A stretch of 64,000 nt of DNA. Origin: Pseudomonas sp. GM41(2012) (lineage in GTDB: Bacteria > Pseudomonadota > Gammaproteobacteria > Pseudomonadales > Pseudomonadaceae). The notes below the pieces were generated by a model. The model made no database searches, had not been told where the DNA came from, and worked only from the letters and a program-made list of their open reading frames with translations. The position numbers and the translations under genes are program-made. The stretch spans positions 868,001 through 932,000 of the forward strand of contig NZ_AKJN02000006.1 in the NCBI RefSeq assembly GCF_000282315.2, written 5' to 3'. The stretch's first letter is position 1; each line of letters starts with the position of its first letter. Shown here in pieces: positions 1 to 9,770 of the stretch.

Positions 1-576
1 CTTGATCAGTTGCTTGTTGCCCTTGGCGGTCACACGAAGGCTGCGCTCGGTGAAATCGACCTGGTTCAGGTCCAGGTTCACCGATTCCGATTTGCGCATG
101 CCCGAGCCATACAAAATCCCGATAATCGCCGCATCCCTCAACCCTTGTGGCCGTGGATCGGCAGCGCAGACTGCCATCAATTCCTGGATCAGCGTGCGCC
201 TGAGGTTGCGCCCCTGGGACAATCGCGTGCCGGCAATCCCCTTGACCGAGCGCATTTTCAGCAAGTGTTCCTGACTGATCAGGCTCATGCGCCACGCCTC
301 GTTCATCACCCCGCGCACCGCGTTGACGTACAGCGAAGAGGTGTTCGGCGCGTAGCCGTCGGTGCGCAAGGTCGCCACCAGTGCGATGACATCTTCCGGT
401 TGCAGGTTGTGCCAGGGAATCTCCTCGACGTTCATGTCTTCGAAGCCCAGCCGGTCAGCGGCGTCCTGCAACACATAACGCATGGTCAGTTGGCTGGAAG
501 GCGCCAGACGTGCCAGGTACAGGGTCAGCGGATTGGTCTTTGAAGGGATTGAATCGGTAGCGGGTAAGTCAATCAA
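1..576 (-). CDS. Tyrosine recombinase (phage integrase family), N-terminal part, cut by window edge
   Basis: The minus-strand frame is open from 576 to the left edge (192 codons, no stop), so the C-terminus lies outside the window. The N-terminal part resembles a SAM-like core-binding domain (residues LYLARLAPSSQLTMRYVL). The catalytic domain begins with DAAIIGILYGSGMRKSE, where the Arg after GSGM is the first catalytic residue of the family, and then NLDLNQVD and VTAKGNKQ as in XerC/D-like recombinases. The downstream H-x-x-R and Tyr residues are not visible. The first ATG in frame is far inside (483). I chose TTG at 574-576 because AAGG lies 9 nt upstream and an in-frame TGA lies just beyond it. 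Substrate site and mobility are unknown. Confidence 0.8.
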   Translation of the reverse strand, partial: MIDLPATDSIPSKTNPLTLYLARLAPSSQLTMRYVLQDAADRLGFEDMNVEEIPWHNLQPEDVIALVATLRTDGYAPNTSSLYVNAVRGVMNEAWRMSLISQEHLLKMRSVKGIAGTRLSQGRNLRRTLIQELMAVCAADPRPQGLRDAAIIGILYGSGMRKSESVNLDLNQVDFTERSLRVTAKGNKQLIK

Positions 577-967
577 ACGAAACGGCCTTAATGTGGAAAC
601 AGTTCATTAAACAACTAAGGATTGAAACATCCTTCATGTAAAGCGGGCCATTTCTGTAGGACTTTCTACTAGAAATCTCGATGAACGGCACAAGCCTGAA
701 CAGTGGCTGTATGACATACAGATAAACGATTCGCCGACCGGGTTTTCATGTTCCTTTCACAAAATCGGGAATAACCTCAATGAATCCGGAATGACCCTGC
801 TTTTGGTCCCAACCTGCCGAGCATGGCAGCAAAAGTCAACTGATGTGCTTTCTCATGCATTTGAAGTAACTGACTGATGCAGCTTTTGTTTTATCGTCTA
901 AGCTTGCACTGGATCCAATTTTTTTTTAGCCTCACAGGCTATTCGCTCTTCAGCCCCCGAGGTGTCC
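577..967. promoter_or_regulatory. Divergent intergenic region upstream of the arn operon
   Basis: This 391 bp stretch separates the leftward recombinase from arnB and has no convincing open frame. It must hold the arn promoter. A perfect 13 bp palindrome, TTTCTACTAGAAA, lies at 663-675 and could be an operator. A run of nine T at about 920-928 is followed by a short AGCCT/AGGCT dyad, the wrong order for a plus-strand terminator. I found no convincing pair of PmrA half sites. The arnB ribosome binding site GAGG is at 959-962. Confidence 0.45.
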
Positions 968-2116
968 ATGAGTCAGGCTTTCCTCCCCTTCTCCCGCCCC
1001 AGTATCGGCGATGAAGAAATTGCCGCCGTAGAGCAAGTATTGCGCTCCGGCTGGATCACTACCGGGCCGAAAAACCAGGAACTGGAAGAGCAATTCGCCA
1101 ACTACGTGGGATGCCGTCATGCCGTGGCACTGTCCTCCGCCACCGGCGGGATGCACATCACGTTACTGGCATTGGGCATTGGTCCTGGCGACGAGGTCAT
1201 TACGCCGTCCCAGACGTGGGTATCCACCGCCAACATGATCTGCCTGCTGGGCGCGACACCGGTGTTCGTCGACGTTGATCGCGACACGCTGATGAGTGAC
1301 CTGGCAAGCATCGAAGCCGCGATCACGCCGCGCACCAAAGCCATCATTCCGGTGCACTACGCCGGCGCCGCGTTCGATCTCGATCCGCTTTATGCGTTGG
1401 CCGACAAACACGGCATCCCGGTCATCGAAGATGCCGCTCATGCAGCAGGCACCTTCTACAAAGGTCGGCATGTCGGCGCGAAAGGCACCGCGATCTTTTC
1501 CTTCCACGCGATCAAGAACATGACCTGCGCCGAGGGCGCCATGTTCGTCAGTGACGATGAGGCCCTGGCCAGTCGTGTGCGCATGCTCAAGTTTCACGGC
1601 CTTGGCGTCGACGCCTATGACCGCATGACGCACGGCCGCAAACCCCAGGCCCAGGTCATGGAGCCCGGCTTCAAGTACAACCTGGCCGACATCAACGCCG
1701 CCATCGCCCTGGTGCAGCTGGAGCGCCTGGACCAGATCAACGCCAAGCGTACGGAACTGGCCGGCGCCTACCTGCAACGCCTCGAAGGCTCAAAAGTGCA
1801 GCCATTGGCGATTCCGGCGTACCCGCAACAGCACGCCTGGCACCTGTTCATCCTGCGCATCGACACCGAGCGCTGCGGGCTGGACCGTGAAGCATTCATG
1901 AAGGCCCTGCAAGCACAGAACATCGGCACCGGCATTCACTTCATCGCCACGCACCTGCACACCTACTACCGCCAACGCTTCCCCAACATCTATCTGCCCA
2001 ACACCGAATGGAACTCGGCACGGCTGTGCTCAATTCCATTGTTCCCCGACATGACCCTCGATGACGTCGATCGTGTGGTCGGTGCTATTGAAAACGTTAT
2101 GGACTCAAGCCTGTGA
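968..2116 (+). CDS. arnB: ArnB, UDP-L-Ara4O C-4'' aminotransferase
   Basis: PLP-dependent DegT/DnrJ/EryC1 aminotransferase of 382 residues, the family's normal length. It converts UDP-4-keto-pentose to UDP-L-Ara4N in the cytoplasm, with glutamate as amino donor. The PLP lysine is visible in FSFHAIKNM (about K183), with EDAAHAAG upstream and the N-terminal RSGWITTGP block typical of ArnB. ATG 968 is preferred over the in-frame GTG at 962 because GAGG (959-962) sits 5 nt upstream of the ATG. It is the first gene of a tightly coupled operon; its TGA overlaps the GTG start of arnC. Confidence 0.95.
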   Translation: MSQAFLPFSRPSIGDEEIAAVEQVLRSGWITTGPKNQELEEQFANYVGCRHAVALSSATGGMHITLLALGIGPGDEVITPSQTWVSTANMICLLGATPVFVDVDRDTLMSDLASIEAAITPRTKAIIPVHYAGAAFDLDPLYALADKHGIPVIEDAAHAAGTFYKGRHVGAKGTAIFSFHAIKNMTCAEGAMFVSDDEALASRVRMLKFHGLGVDAYDRMTHGRKPQAQVMEPGFKYNLADINAAIALVQLERLDQINAKRTELAGAYLQRLEGSKVQPLAIPAYPQQHAWHLFILRIDTERCGLDREAFMKALQAQNIGTGIHFIATHLHTYYRQRFPNIYLPNTEWNSARLCSIPLFPDMTLDDVDRVVGAIENVMDSSL

Positions 2117-3132
2117 AACCTTACCCAATCCGTTGCGTGTCGATCGTCATCCCGGTCTACAACGAGCAAGACAGCCTGCCCGAGTTGCTCCGGCGCACCG
2201 AAGCGGCGTGTCAGCAATTGCACCATGACTACGAGATTGTATTGGTCGATGACGGCAGTCGCGATGACTCGGCGCAGATCCTCGAAGCTGCCGCCAATCG
2301 CGAGGGCAGCCCGGTGGTGGCGGTCATTCTCAACCGCAACTACGGCCAGCACGCGGCAATCATGGCCGGTTTCGAGCAGTGCAAGGGCGATGTGGTCATC
2401 ACCCTCGACGCCGACCTGCAAAACCCTCCCGAAGAAATCCCGCGGTTGGTGGCTAAGGCCGAGCTGGGTTATGACGTGGTCGCCACCGTGCGCAACAACC
2501 GTCAGGACTCGGCGCTGCGCCGCTGGCCTTCGAAGCTGATCAACCTGGCCGTGCAGCGCTCCACCGGCGTCGCCATGACTGACTACGGCTGCATGCTCCG
2601 CGCTTACCGGCGAACCATCGTCGACGCCATGCTTGCCTGCCGTGAACGCAGCACCTTCATCCCGATCCTCGCCAACAGCTTCGCCCGGCACACCACGGAA
2701 ATCCTCGTGCTCCACGCCGAGCGCGAACACGGTGAATCCAAGTACAGCCCCATGCGCCTGGTCAATCTGATGTTCGACCTGGTCACCTGCATGACCACCA
2801 CGCCCCTGCGTTTGCTGAGCATCGTCGGCTTCGGCATGGCGGCCCTCGGCGTGCTGTTCGCCACCGCGCTGATCGTGCTGCGCCTGGCCTTCGGCGCCCA
2901 TTGGGCCGGCGACGGGACCTTCGTACTGTTCGCCGTGCTGTTCATCTTCACCGGTGGCCAGTTCATCGGCATGGGCCTGTTGGGCGAGTACCTGGGACGC
3001 ATGTACAGCGACGTGCGCGCCCGCCCCCGGTTCTTTATCGAAAAGGTTCTGCGTGGTCAGCCTGCTGCCCCCGCTCCCGTTGTCACCGTTGACGGCCTCA
3101 CTTCCACTTCTTCAGATCAGGTTCTCTCATGA
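2113..3132 (+). CDS. arnC: ArnC, undecaprenyl-phosphate L-Ara4FN transferase
   Basis: GT2-family transferase (339 residues) that moves formylated L-Ara4N from UDP to undecaprenyl phosphate at the inner membrane. N-terminal GT-A domain: [26 protein letters not shown] and the DXD-type [12 protein letters not shown]. Two hydrophobic segments near the C-terminus (about residues 235-260 and 268-292) fit the two-helix anchor of the family. The GTG start at 2113 overlaps the arnB stop by 4 nt, and the gene overlaps arnA by 4 nt, which indicates translational coupling. It is slightly longer at the C-terminus than E. coli ArnC. Confidence 0.94.
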   Translation: MKPYPIRCVSIVIPVYNEQDSLPELLRRTEAACQQLHHDYEIVLVDDGSRDDSAQILEAAANREGSPVVAVILNRNYGQHAAIMAGFEQCKGDVVITLDADLQNPPEEIPRLVAKAELGYDVVATVRNNRQDSALRRWPSKLINLAVQRSTGVAMTDYGCMLRAYRRTIVDAMLACRERSTFIPILANSFARHTTEILVLHAEREHGESKYSPMRLVNLMFDLVTCMTTTPLRLLSIVGFGMAALGVLFATALIVLRLAFGAHWAGDGTFVLFAVLFIFTGGQFIGMGLLGEYLGRMYSDVRARPRFFIEKVLRGQPAAPAPVVTVDGLTSTSSDQVLS

Positions 3133-5120
3133 GTGCAAAAGCTATTGTCTTCGCCTATCACGATATCGGCTGTGCCGGCATTGAAACCCTGCTCAGCTCG
3201 GGCTTTGAAATTGCCGCCGTGTTTACCCACGCCGATGATCCGAAGGAGAACGCGTTCTATGGCTCAGTTGCGCAACTGTGCGCCCGCAATGGCATCCCGG
3301 TGCACGCCCCGGAAGATGCCAACCACCCGCTGTGGATCGAGCGCATCAGCAAGCTCAACCCGGATTACCTGTTCTCGTTCTACTACCGCCACCTGCTGAG
3401 CGAACCGCTGCTGGCCACTGCCAGCAAAGGCGCCTTCAACCTGCACGGTTCGTTGCTGCCGCGCTACCGTGGACGCGCGCCGGCCAACTGGGTGCTGGTC
3501 AACGGAGAAACGGAAACCGGCGTTACCTTGCATCGCATGGTCAAGCGTGCCGATGCCGGCGCCATCATTGCCCAGCAAAAGGTTGCCATCGACCGCAGCG
3601 ACACCGCGTTGACCCTGCACGGTAAGTTGCGCGTGGCCGCCACCGACTTGCTGCGTGACACCTTGCCAGCGTTGCTCGCCGGCAAGATCAGCGAAACCCC
3701 ACAGGACGAATCCAAAGCCACTGTGTTTGGTCGTCGCACGCCAGCCGACGGCAAACTGGTCTGGAAGAAACCGGCGGAAGAACTGTTCAACCTGGTTCGC
3801 GCGGTGACCCAACCTTACCCGGGTGCTTTCTGCGCCGTGGGCGAGCACAAGCTGATTGTCTGGAGCGCAGAAGTCGCCCAAGGCAATGAAGGTCAAGCGC
3901 CTGGTCGCGTCATCAGCGTCAACCCGCTGCGAATCGCCTGCGGCGAAGATTCCCTGGTGATTACCGCCGGCCAGCGCAACGACAATGGCCTGTACCTGAG
4001 TGGCCCGCAACTGGCCAACGAGCTGGGCCTGGTGGACGGTTCCGTGCTGCGTGGCGCCGAGTCCGGTCGCGCCCCGCGTCGCACGCGCGTGCTGATCCTG
4101 GGCGTCAACGGCTTCATCGGCAATCACCTGTCCGAGCGCCTGCTGCGTGACGATAGATACGAAGTCTATGGCCTGGACATTGGCTCGGACGCCATCGAGC
4201 GTCTGCGCAGTCACCCGAACTTCCACTTCGTCGAAGGCGACATCAGCATCCACTCCGAGTGGATCGAATACCACATCAAGAAGTGCGACGTGATCCTGCC
4301 ACTGGTGGCGATCGCCACGCCGATCGAATACACCCGCAACCCGCTGCGGGTGTTCGAGCTGGACTTTGAAGAGAACCTGAAACTGGTTCGCTACTGCGTC
4401 AAATACAACAAACGTGTGATCTTCCCGTCGACCTCCGAAGTCTATGGCATGTGCCAGGATCAGAACTTCGACGAAGACACCTCCAACCTGATCGTCGGCC
4501 CGATCAACAAGCAGCGCTGGATCTACTCGATCTCCAAGCAACTGCTCGATCGCGTGATCTGGGCCTACGGCCAGAAAGGCCTGAACTTCACGTTGTTCCG
4601 TCCCTTCAACTGGATGGGCCCACGCCTCGACCGCCTGGACTCGGCGCGTATCGGCAGTTCCCGGGCGATCACCCAGTTGATCCTCAACCTGGTGGAAGGC
4701 ACACCGATTCGCCTGTTCGATGGCGGTGAGCAAAAACGCTGCTTCACCGACATTGCCGACGGGGTAGAAGCCCTGGCGCGGATCATCGACAACGACAACG
4801 ACGCCTGCAACGGCCAGATCATCAACATCGGCAACCCGGACAACGAAGCCAGCATCCGCCAGTTGGGCGAAGAGCTGCTGCGTCAGTTCGAAGCCCACCC
4901 GTTGCGCGACAACTTCCCGCCGTTCGCCGGTTTCCGCGATGTCGAAAGCAAAGCGTTCTATGGCACCGGTTACCAGGACGTGTCGCACCGCAAACCGAGC
5001 ATCGCCAACGCCAAGCGCCTGCTGGACTGGACGCCGACCGTGGAAATGAGTGAAACCATCGGCAACACGCTGGACTTCTTCTTGCGTGAAGCCATGCTCG
5101 AAATCGCGGACAAGCGTTAA
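3129..5120 (+). CDS. arnA: ArnA, bifunctional UDP-L-Ara4N formyltransferase / UDP-glucuronate decarboxylase
   Basis: Full-length two-domain enzyme (663 residues). The N-terminal formyltransferase domain (about 1-305) has the catalytic triad N104, H106 (in [13 protein letters not shown]) and D142. The C-terminal SDR domain (about 318-660) has the Rossmann motif GVNGFIG at 325-331 and the S436-E437 pair in PSTSEVYG. The C-terminal half oxidatively decarboxylates UDP-GlcA; the N-terminal half formylates UDP-L-Ara4N with 10-formyl-THF. ATG 3129 overlaps arnC by 4 nt, and the TAA shares one base with the arnD ATG. Both active sites look intact. Confidence 0.96.
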   Translation: MSAKAIVFAYHDIGCAGIETLLSSGFEIAAVFTHADDPKENAFYGSVAQLCARNGIPVHAPEDANHPLWIERISKLNPDYLFSFYYRHLLSEPLLATASKGAFNLHGSLLPRYRGRAPANWVLVNGETETGVTLHRMVKRADAGAIIAQQKVAIDRSDTALTLHGKLRVAATDLLRDTLPALLAGKISETPQDESKATVFGRRTPADGKLVWKKPAEELFNLVRAVTQPYPGAFCAVGEHKLIVWSAEVAQGNEGQAPGRVISVNPLRIACGEDSLVITAGQRNDNGLYLSGPQLANELGLVDGSVLRGAESGRAPRRTRVLILGVNGFIGNHLSERLLRDDRYEVYGLDIGSDAIERLRSHPNFHFVEGDISIHSEWIEYHIKKCDVILPLVAIATPIEYTRNPLRVFELDFEENLKLVRYCVKYNKRVIFPSTSEVYGMCQDQNFDEDTSNLIVGPINKQRWIYSISKQLLDRVIWAYGQKGLNFTLFRPFNWMGPRLDRLDSARIGSSRAITQLILNLVEGTPIRLFDGGEQKRCFTDIADGVEALARIIDNDNDACNGQIINIGNPDNEASIRQLGEELLRQFEAHPLRDNFPPFAGFRDVESKAFYGTGYQDVSHRKPSIANAKRLLDWTPTVEMSETIGNTLDFFLREAMLEIADKR

Positions 5121-6004
5121 TGCAGGCAGGTCTTCGAATCGATGTCGACACGTACCGAGGCACCCGTGAGGGGGTGCCGCGGCTCCTGGAAATTCTCGAT
5201 GAAGCGCAGGTCAAGGCGACGTTTTTTTTCAGTGTCGGGCCGGACAACATGGGGCGCCACTTGTGGCGCCTGATCCGTCCGCAATTTCTCTGGAAAATGC
5301 TCCGCTCCAACGCGGCAGGCCTGTACGGCTGGGACATCTTGCTGGCCGGCACCGCGTGGCCCGGCAAACCGATCGGCCGTGATCTTGGGCATTTGATGCG
5401 TCAAACCGTGGCCGCCGGGCATGAAGTCGGCCTGCACGCCTGGGATCATCACGGCTGGCAGGCCAATGCAGGACGCTGGAGCGACAAGCAGCTGATCGAG
5501 CAACTTCGTCGGGGCGTGGACACGCTCTGCGACATCCTCGGGCAAAACGTCGAGTGCTCGGCATCCGCCGGGTGGCGGGCGGACGAGCGCGTAATCGAGG
5601 CCAAGCAAGCGTTCAGCTTTCGCTACAACAGCGATTGCCGGGGCCAGAGCCTGTTCCGGCCGAGACTGGCCGATGGTGGTTTGGGTGCGCCGCAGATTCC
5701 AGTGGACCTGCCGACGTTCGATGAGGTAGTCGGCCCCCACGTGGCGGCCAAGGACTTCAACGCCTTCATTCTTGATCGCTTCAACCCCGAAAAACTCAAC
5801 GTCTATACGATCCATGCCGAAGTAGAAGGGATTCTGATGGCCAACGATTTCCGCAAACTGCTCGCCGATGCGCGCCAGCGAGACATCCATTTTCAACCCT
5901 TGGGCGATCTGCTGCCCGAAGCCCCCGGCACCTTGCCGGTCGGCCGAGTGCTGCGCGGCACCCTGGAAGGTCGCGAAGGCTGGTTGGGAGTGCAAGGCGT
6001 ATGA
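5120..6004 (+). CDS. arnD: ArnD, undecaprenyl-phosphate L-Ara4FN deformylase
   Basis: NodB-fold metal-dependent deformylase of 294 residues. It removes the formyl group from undecaprenyl-phosphate L-Ara4FN, making the transfer to the lipid carrier irreversible. The metal and catalytic Asp cluster is in [11 protein letters not shown] near the N-terminus, and the histidine motif is [10 protein letters not shown]. The start shares one base with the arnA stop, and the end overlaps arnT by 4 nt. Length and motif spacing match ArnD rather than general polysaccharide deacetylases. Confidence 0.94.
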   Translation: MQAGLRIDVDTYRGTREGVPRLLEILDEAQVKATFFFSVGPDNMGRHLWRLIRPQFLWKMLRSNAAGLYGWDILLAGTAWPGKPIGRDLGHLMRQTVAAGHEVGLHAWDHHGWQANAGRWSDKQLIEQLRRGVDTLCDILGQNVECSASAGWRADERVIEAKQAFSFRYNSDCRGQSLFRPRLADGGLGAPQIPVDLPTFDEVVGPHVAAKDFNAFILDRFNPEKLNVYTIHAEVEGILMANDFRKLLADARQRDIHFQPLGDLLPEAPGTLPVGRVLRGTLEGREGWLGVQGV

Positions 6005-7650
6005 GCAAGCGCTGGGCATTGCCGTTGTTGCTGGGCATCTTCGTGCTGGCGTATCTGCTGCCGCTGGGCAGCCACGGCTTATGGATTCCCGACGAAACCC
6101 GCTACGCCCAGATCAGCCAGGACATGCTCCTGAGCGGTAACTGGGTGTCGCCGCATTTCATGAGTCTGCGTTATTTCGAAAAACCCGCGGCCGGTTACTG
6201 GATGATCGCCGCCAGCCAGGCACTGTTTGGCCAGAACCTGTTCGGCGTGCGGTTTGCCTCCGCCCTGAGCACCGGGCTGAGTGTGTTGCTGTGTTACCTC
6301 ATCGCTCGCCGGATGTGGAACGATCCACGCAAGAGTTTTGCCTGTGCGCTGCTGTACATGAGTCTCACCGTCATCGCCGGCGCGGCGGGCTACGCCAATC
6401 TCGATCCGCAATTCACGTTCTGGGTCAATTCGAGTCTGGTCGCTTTGTGGTTTGCGCTGGACAGCGTCAACCGCACCCAACGCCTGATCAGTTGGGCCGG
6501 GTTAGGCCTGGCCTGCGGCATGGGGTTCATGACCAAGGGGTTCCTCGCCTGGTTATTGCCGGTGTTGATCGCCCTGCCCTGGATGCTCTGGCAAAAACGC
6601 TGGCGTGAGCTGCTGATCTACGGGCCGCTGGCGATTGCCGTGGCCATCGCCGTCAGCTTGCCGTGGGCCTTGGCGGTGCATGGCCAGGAGTCCGATTACT
6701 GGCGGTTCTTCTTCTGGCACGAACACATCCGCCGCTTCGCCGGGGACGATGCCCAGCATGACGCCCCGTGGTGGTACTACTTGCCGTTGCTGGTGGCGTT
6801 CAGTCTGCCGTGGGTGGCGTTGTTGCCAGCGGCGTTGCGGCAGGCGTGGCAAACACGACGTCAATCGAATATCGCTTTCCTGTTGTTGTGGCTGTTGATG
6901 CCGCTGCTGTTTTTCAGCCTCAGCAAAGGCAAATTGCCGAGCTACATCTTGCCGTGCCTGTTGCCGCTGGCGTTGCTGCTGGGCCACGCACTGGTGGACC
7001 GCTTGAAGCTTGAGCAAGGTCGGGTACTGGGCATCAATGGTTTGCTGAACCTGCTGCTGGGCCTGACGATCCTGGTGGCCCTGGTCTACCTGCAACTGAA
7101 AAAACCGCTCTACAACCATGAACTGCACAACCTGGTGCTGGTGTTCATCGGCCTGACCGGCTGGATCATGGCCAACCTGCTGCAAGCCTTCAGACCCTTG
7201 CAATGCTGGGCGGCACCGGCCTTCGGCAGTCTGCTGCTGATCGCCTTGTTGCCGGCCGGGCTGCCCGAGTCGGTGGTGGCCAACAAGATGCCCGACCAGT
7301 TCATCCTCGAGCATACCCAGGAACTCAGCCAGACCGACCAGTTGCTGAGCAACGACCTCGGCGCCGCCGGGGCCCTGGCCTGGCGCCTGAAGCGCCCGGA
7401 CGTGGCGTTGTACAACACGATAGGCGAATTGAAATATGGCCTCGCCTATCCTGACGGCGCACAGCAGCGAGTCGACCCGAACCAGGTTCAAGCATGGATG
7501 CGCGAGGCCCGCCAGAGCGGTTCGGTCGGCGTGGTGATGCGCATCAAGGGTGACGACGAACTGCGCGAAATCGAACGGCTGCCCAAGGATGGCAAGCGCT
7601 ATGAACAAGGCAACATTGTGATTCTGATTTTCCCTCAGGAGGCGTCATGA
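6001..7650 (+). CDS. arnT: ArnT, lipid A L-Ara4N transferase
   Basis: GT-C fold integral membrane transferase (549 residues, GT83/PMT-like). It moves L-Ara4N from undecaprenyl phosphate to lipid A phosphates on the periplasmic face of the inner membrane. The N-terminus is one transmembrane helix followed by the conserved first periplasmic loop [15 protein letters not shown], then WVSPHF and [10 protein letters not shown], hallmarks of ArnT. About a dozen hydrophobic segments follow, with a soluble C-terminal domain of about 130 residues. It overlaps arnD (4 nt) and arnE (4 nt). Confidence 0.95.
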   Translation: MSKRWALPLLLGIFVLAYLLPLGSHGLWIPDETRYAQISQDMLLSGNWVSPHFMSLRYFEKPAAGYWMIAASQALFGQNLFGVRFASALSTGLSVLLCYLIARRMWNDPRKSFACALLYMSLTVIAGAAGYANLDPQFTFWVNSSLVALWFALDSVNRTQRLISWAGLGLACGMGFMTKGFLAWLLPVLIALPWMLWQKRWRELLIYGPLAIAVAIAVSLPWALAVHGQESDYWRFFFWHEHIRRFAGDDAQHDAPWWYYLPLLVAFSLPWVALLPAALRQAWQTRRQSNIAFLLLWLLMPLLFFSLSKGKLPSYILPCLLPLALLLGHALVDRLKLEQGRVLGINGLLNLLLGLTILVALVYLQLKKPLYNHELHNLVLVFIGLTGWIMANLLQAFRPLQCWAAPAFGSLLLIALLPAGLPESVVANKMPDQFILEHTQELSQTDQLLSNDLGAAGALAWRLKRPDVALYNTIGELKYGLAYPDGAQQRVDPNQVQAWMREARQSGSVGVVMRIKGDDELREIERLPKDGKRYEQGNIVILIFPQEAS

Positions 7651-7991
7651 GCCTGTTACTGCTCTTGGCCGCCTGCCTGCTGACCTGCCTGGGCCAGATC
7701 GCCCAGAAATACGCTGTTGAAAGCTGGCGCGACAAGGCCTCGGGCTGGAGCGAGAAACTGCGTTCACCGTGGCTGTGGCTGGCGCTCGCCGCGTTGGGAT
7801 TGGGCTTGCTGGTGTGGCTGCTGGTGTTGCAGCGCCTTGAAGTCGGCATCGCCTACCCGATGCTGAGCCTCAACTTCGTACTGATCACCCTCGTTGCCCG
7901 CTTCGTTTTCCACGAAACCATCGACCGTCGCCACTGGCTGGGTGTGGCGCTGGTGATCGGTGGCGTGGTGCTGCTGGGGCAACACACATGA
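7647..7991 (+). CDS. arnE: ArnE, L-Ara4N-phosphoundecaprenol flippase subunit
   Basis: Small EamA/SMR-like protein (114 residues) with four predicted membrane helices. With ArnF it is thought to flip undecaprenyl-phosphate L-Ara4N to the periplasmic face for ArnT. Typical features are the N-terminal [20 protein letters not shown], the central [16 protein letters not shown] and [19 protein letters not shown] at the end. It overlaps arnT and arnF by 4 nt each, consistent with a stoichiometric heterodimer. Confidence 0.92.
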   Translation: MSLLLLLAACLLTCLGQIAQKYAVESWRDKASGWSEKLRSPWLWLALAALGLGLLVWLLVLQRLEVGIAYPMLSLNFVLITLVARFVFHETIDRRHWLGVALVIGGVVLLGQHT

Positions 7992-8389
7992 ACCTGCGTC
8001 GCGGAATTACCTTCGCACTGGGCAGCGTACTGCTGGTCAGTGCCGCGCAATTGGGCATGCGCTGGAGCATGAGCCGCCTGCCATCGCCCGAGCACTGGCT
8101 CACCACCAGCATCGATCTGAGCGCTATCGCCGTGGTGCTGGTCGCCATTTTCGCTTACGCCCTGTCGATGCTCAGCTGGCTTGCCGCCCTGCGGGATTTA
8201 CCGCTGGGCCGGGCGTATTCGCTGCTGAGTATCAGCTACGCGCTGGTGTACCTGCTGGCCGCCAGCCTGCCGCTGTTCAACGAAGCGTTCAGCCTTTCAA
8301 AAACCATCGGGGTGGCCCTGGTCATCCTCGGTGTCATTACCATTAACTCTCGGCCTGCTCGCACGCGCGAACTCAGGAGTGCCCCATGA
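7988..8389 (+). CDS. arnF: ArnF, L-Ara4N-phosphoundecaprenol flippase subunit
   Basis: Partner of ArnE: 133 residues, four hydrophobic helices. [20 protein letters not shown] at the N-terminus and [19 protein letters not shown] centrally match ArnF. It overlaps arnE and ugd by 4 nt each, so the flippase pair is translationally coupled to its neighbours. Confidence 0.92.
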   Translation: MNLRRGITFALGSVLLVSAAQLGMRWSMSRLPSPEHWLTTSIDLSAIAVVLVAIFAYALSMLSWLAALRDLPLGRAYSLLSISYALVYLLAASLPLFNEAFSLSKTIGVALVILGVITINSRPARTRELRSAP

Positions 8390-9765
8390 AAATCAGTGTA
8401 TTTGGTAGCGGTTACGTTGGTCTGGTGCAAGCCGCCGTCCTGGCAGAAGTTGGCCACGACGTGGTCTGCATGGACATTGACGAGAGAAAAATCGAGCTGT
8501 TGCAGCAAGGCCACGTGAGCATTTTCGAACCGGGGCTGGCCAGCCTGGTGCGTGAAAGCCTGGAAGCCAAACGTCTACAGTTCACCACCGACGAAAAATT
8601 CGCAGTGCAGCATGGTCAGGTGTTGTTTATCGCGGTCGGCACACCGTCCCGAGACGATGGTTCGGCGGATCTGAGTTATGTGCTATCGGTGGGAGAAGCC
8701 GTGGCGCGTCATCGTGAACAACCGGTGATTCTGGTGGAGAAATCCACGGTGCCGGTGGGCACGGGTGACACCTTGCGCGCACATATCGACAAGTGCCTGA
8801 TCAAGGTCGGCCGCTTGCTGCAGTTCGATATCGTCTCCAACCCGGAATTTTTGAAAGAAGGCTCGGCCGTGGCCGATTGTCGGCGCCCGGACCGGATCAT
8901 CATCGGCTGCGAACGCGATGAAGTGCGTGAAGTAATGCGTGACCTCTACGCGCCCTTCAACCGCAACCATGACCGGGTCATGTTCATGGACCTGCGCAGC
9001 GCCGAGCTGACCAAGTACGCCGCCAACTGCATGCTGGCGACCAAGATCAGCTTCATCAACCAGATCGCCGAACTGGCCGAACACCTGGGCGCCGACATCG
9101 AATCGGTGCGCCTGGGCATCGGCGCCGATTCGCGCATTGGCTACCACTTCATCTACCCCGGTTGCGGTTATGGCGGCTCGTGCTTTCCCAAGGACATGCG
9201 CGCGCTGATCCACAGCGCTGAAGAGGCGCATTGCTCCAACGATTTGCTGAAAGCGGTAGAAGCAATCAACGAGCGTCAGAAGCACAAGCTGTTCGAGCGC
9301 ATCAACGCGTTCTACAAGGGCGATTTGCGCGGCATGACCTTTGCCGTGTGGGGGCTGGCGTTCAAACCGAACACCGACGACATGCGCGATGCACCGAGCC
9401 GGGTGCTACTGGAATCGCTGTGGGCTGCCGGGGCCAACGTCCGCGCGTTCGACCCCGAAGCCATGCAGGAAACCCAGCAACTGTATCCCGATGAAGCCAA
9501 GTTGATGCTCATGGGCACGCCGGAATCGGTATTGTCCGGCGCTGACGCGTTGATCATCTGCACCGAATGGCAGCAGTTCAAGGCCCCGGATTTCAACCTG
9601 ATCAAACAGCGGCTCAACACACCGATAATCTTCGACGGACGCAACCTCTACGACGCCGATCGCCTGGCTCGCGCCGGCTTCAAGTACTTCCCGATGGGCC
9701 GCGGTGAATCGCGCAATCTGCCGATTCCGCATCAACAGTGGCCCGCTGCGTCGGTCACCGCTTGA
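8386..9765 (+). CDS. ugd: UDP-glucose 6-dehydrogenase
   Basis: Cytoplasmic NAD-dependent enzyme (459 residues) oxidising UDP-glucose to UDP-glucuronate, the substrate of ArnA. Rossmann motif [20 protein letters not shown] at the N-terminus; catalytic cysteine in [13 protein letters not shown]; lysine in [18 protein letters not shown]-terminal domain with [16 protein letters not shown]. It overlaps arnF by 4 nt. Its place inside the arn operon suggests precursor supply is co-induced with lipid A modification. Confidence 0.95.
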   Translation: MKISVFGSGYVGLVQAAVLAEVGHDVVCMDIDERKIELLQQGHVSIFEPGLASLVRESLEAKRLQFTTDEKFAVQHGQVLFIAVGTPSRDDGSADLSYVLSVGEAVARHREQPVILVEKSTVPVGTGDTLRAHIDKCLIKVGRLLQFDIVSNPEFLKEGSAVADCRRPDRIIIGCERDEVREVMRDLYAPFNRNHDRVMFMDLRSAELTKYAANCMLATKISFINQIAELAEHLGADIESVRLGIGADSRIGYHFIYPGCGYGGSCFPKDMRALIHSAEEAHCSNDLLKAVEAINERQKHKLFERINAFYKGDLRGMTFAVWGLAFKPNTDDMRDAPSRVLLESLWAAGANVRAFDPEAMQETQQLYPDEAKLMLMGTPESVLSGADALIICTEWQQFKAPDFNLIKQRLNTPIIFDGRNLYDADRLARAGFKYFPMGRGESRNLPIPHQQWPAASVTA

Positions 9766-9770
9766 TTGCA

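Noticed and set aside
10..543. Long plus-strand frame opposite the recombinase gene
   Set aside because: It lies entirely in antisense to a recognisable tyrosine recombinase and has no family features.
577..640. TTAA-rich stretch (ATTAAACAACTAAGG) as a PmrA box for the arn operon
   Set aside because: Half-site spacing and bases do not fit the YTTAAK-N5-YTTAAK pattern.
918..945. T-run with AGCCT/AGGCT dyad as a terminator
   Set aside because: The T-run precedes the dyad on the plus strand and becomes an A-run after it on the minus strand, so the order is wrong both ways.
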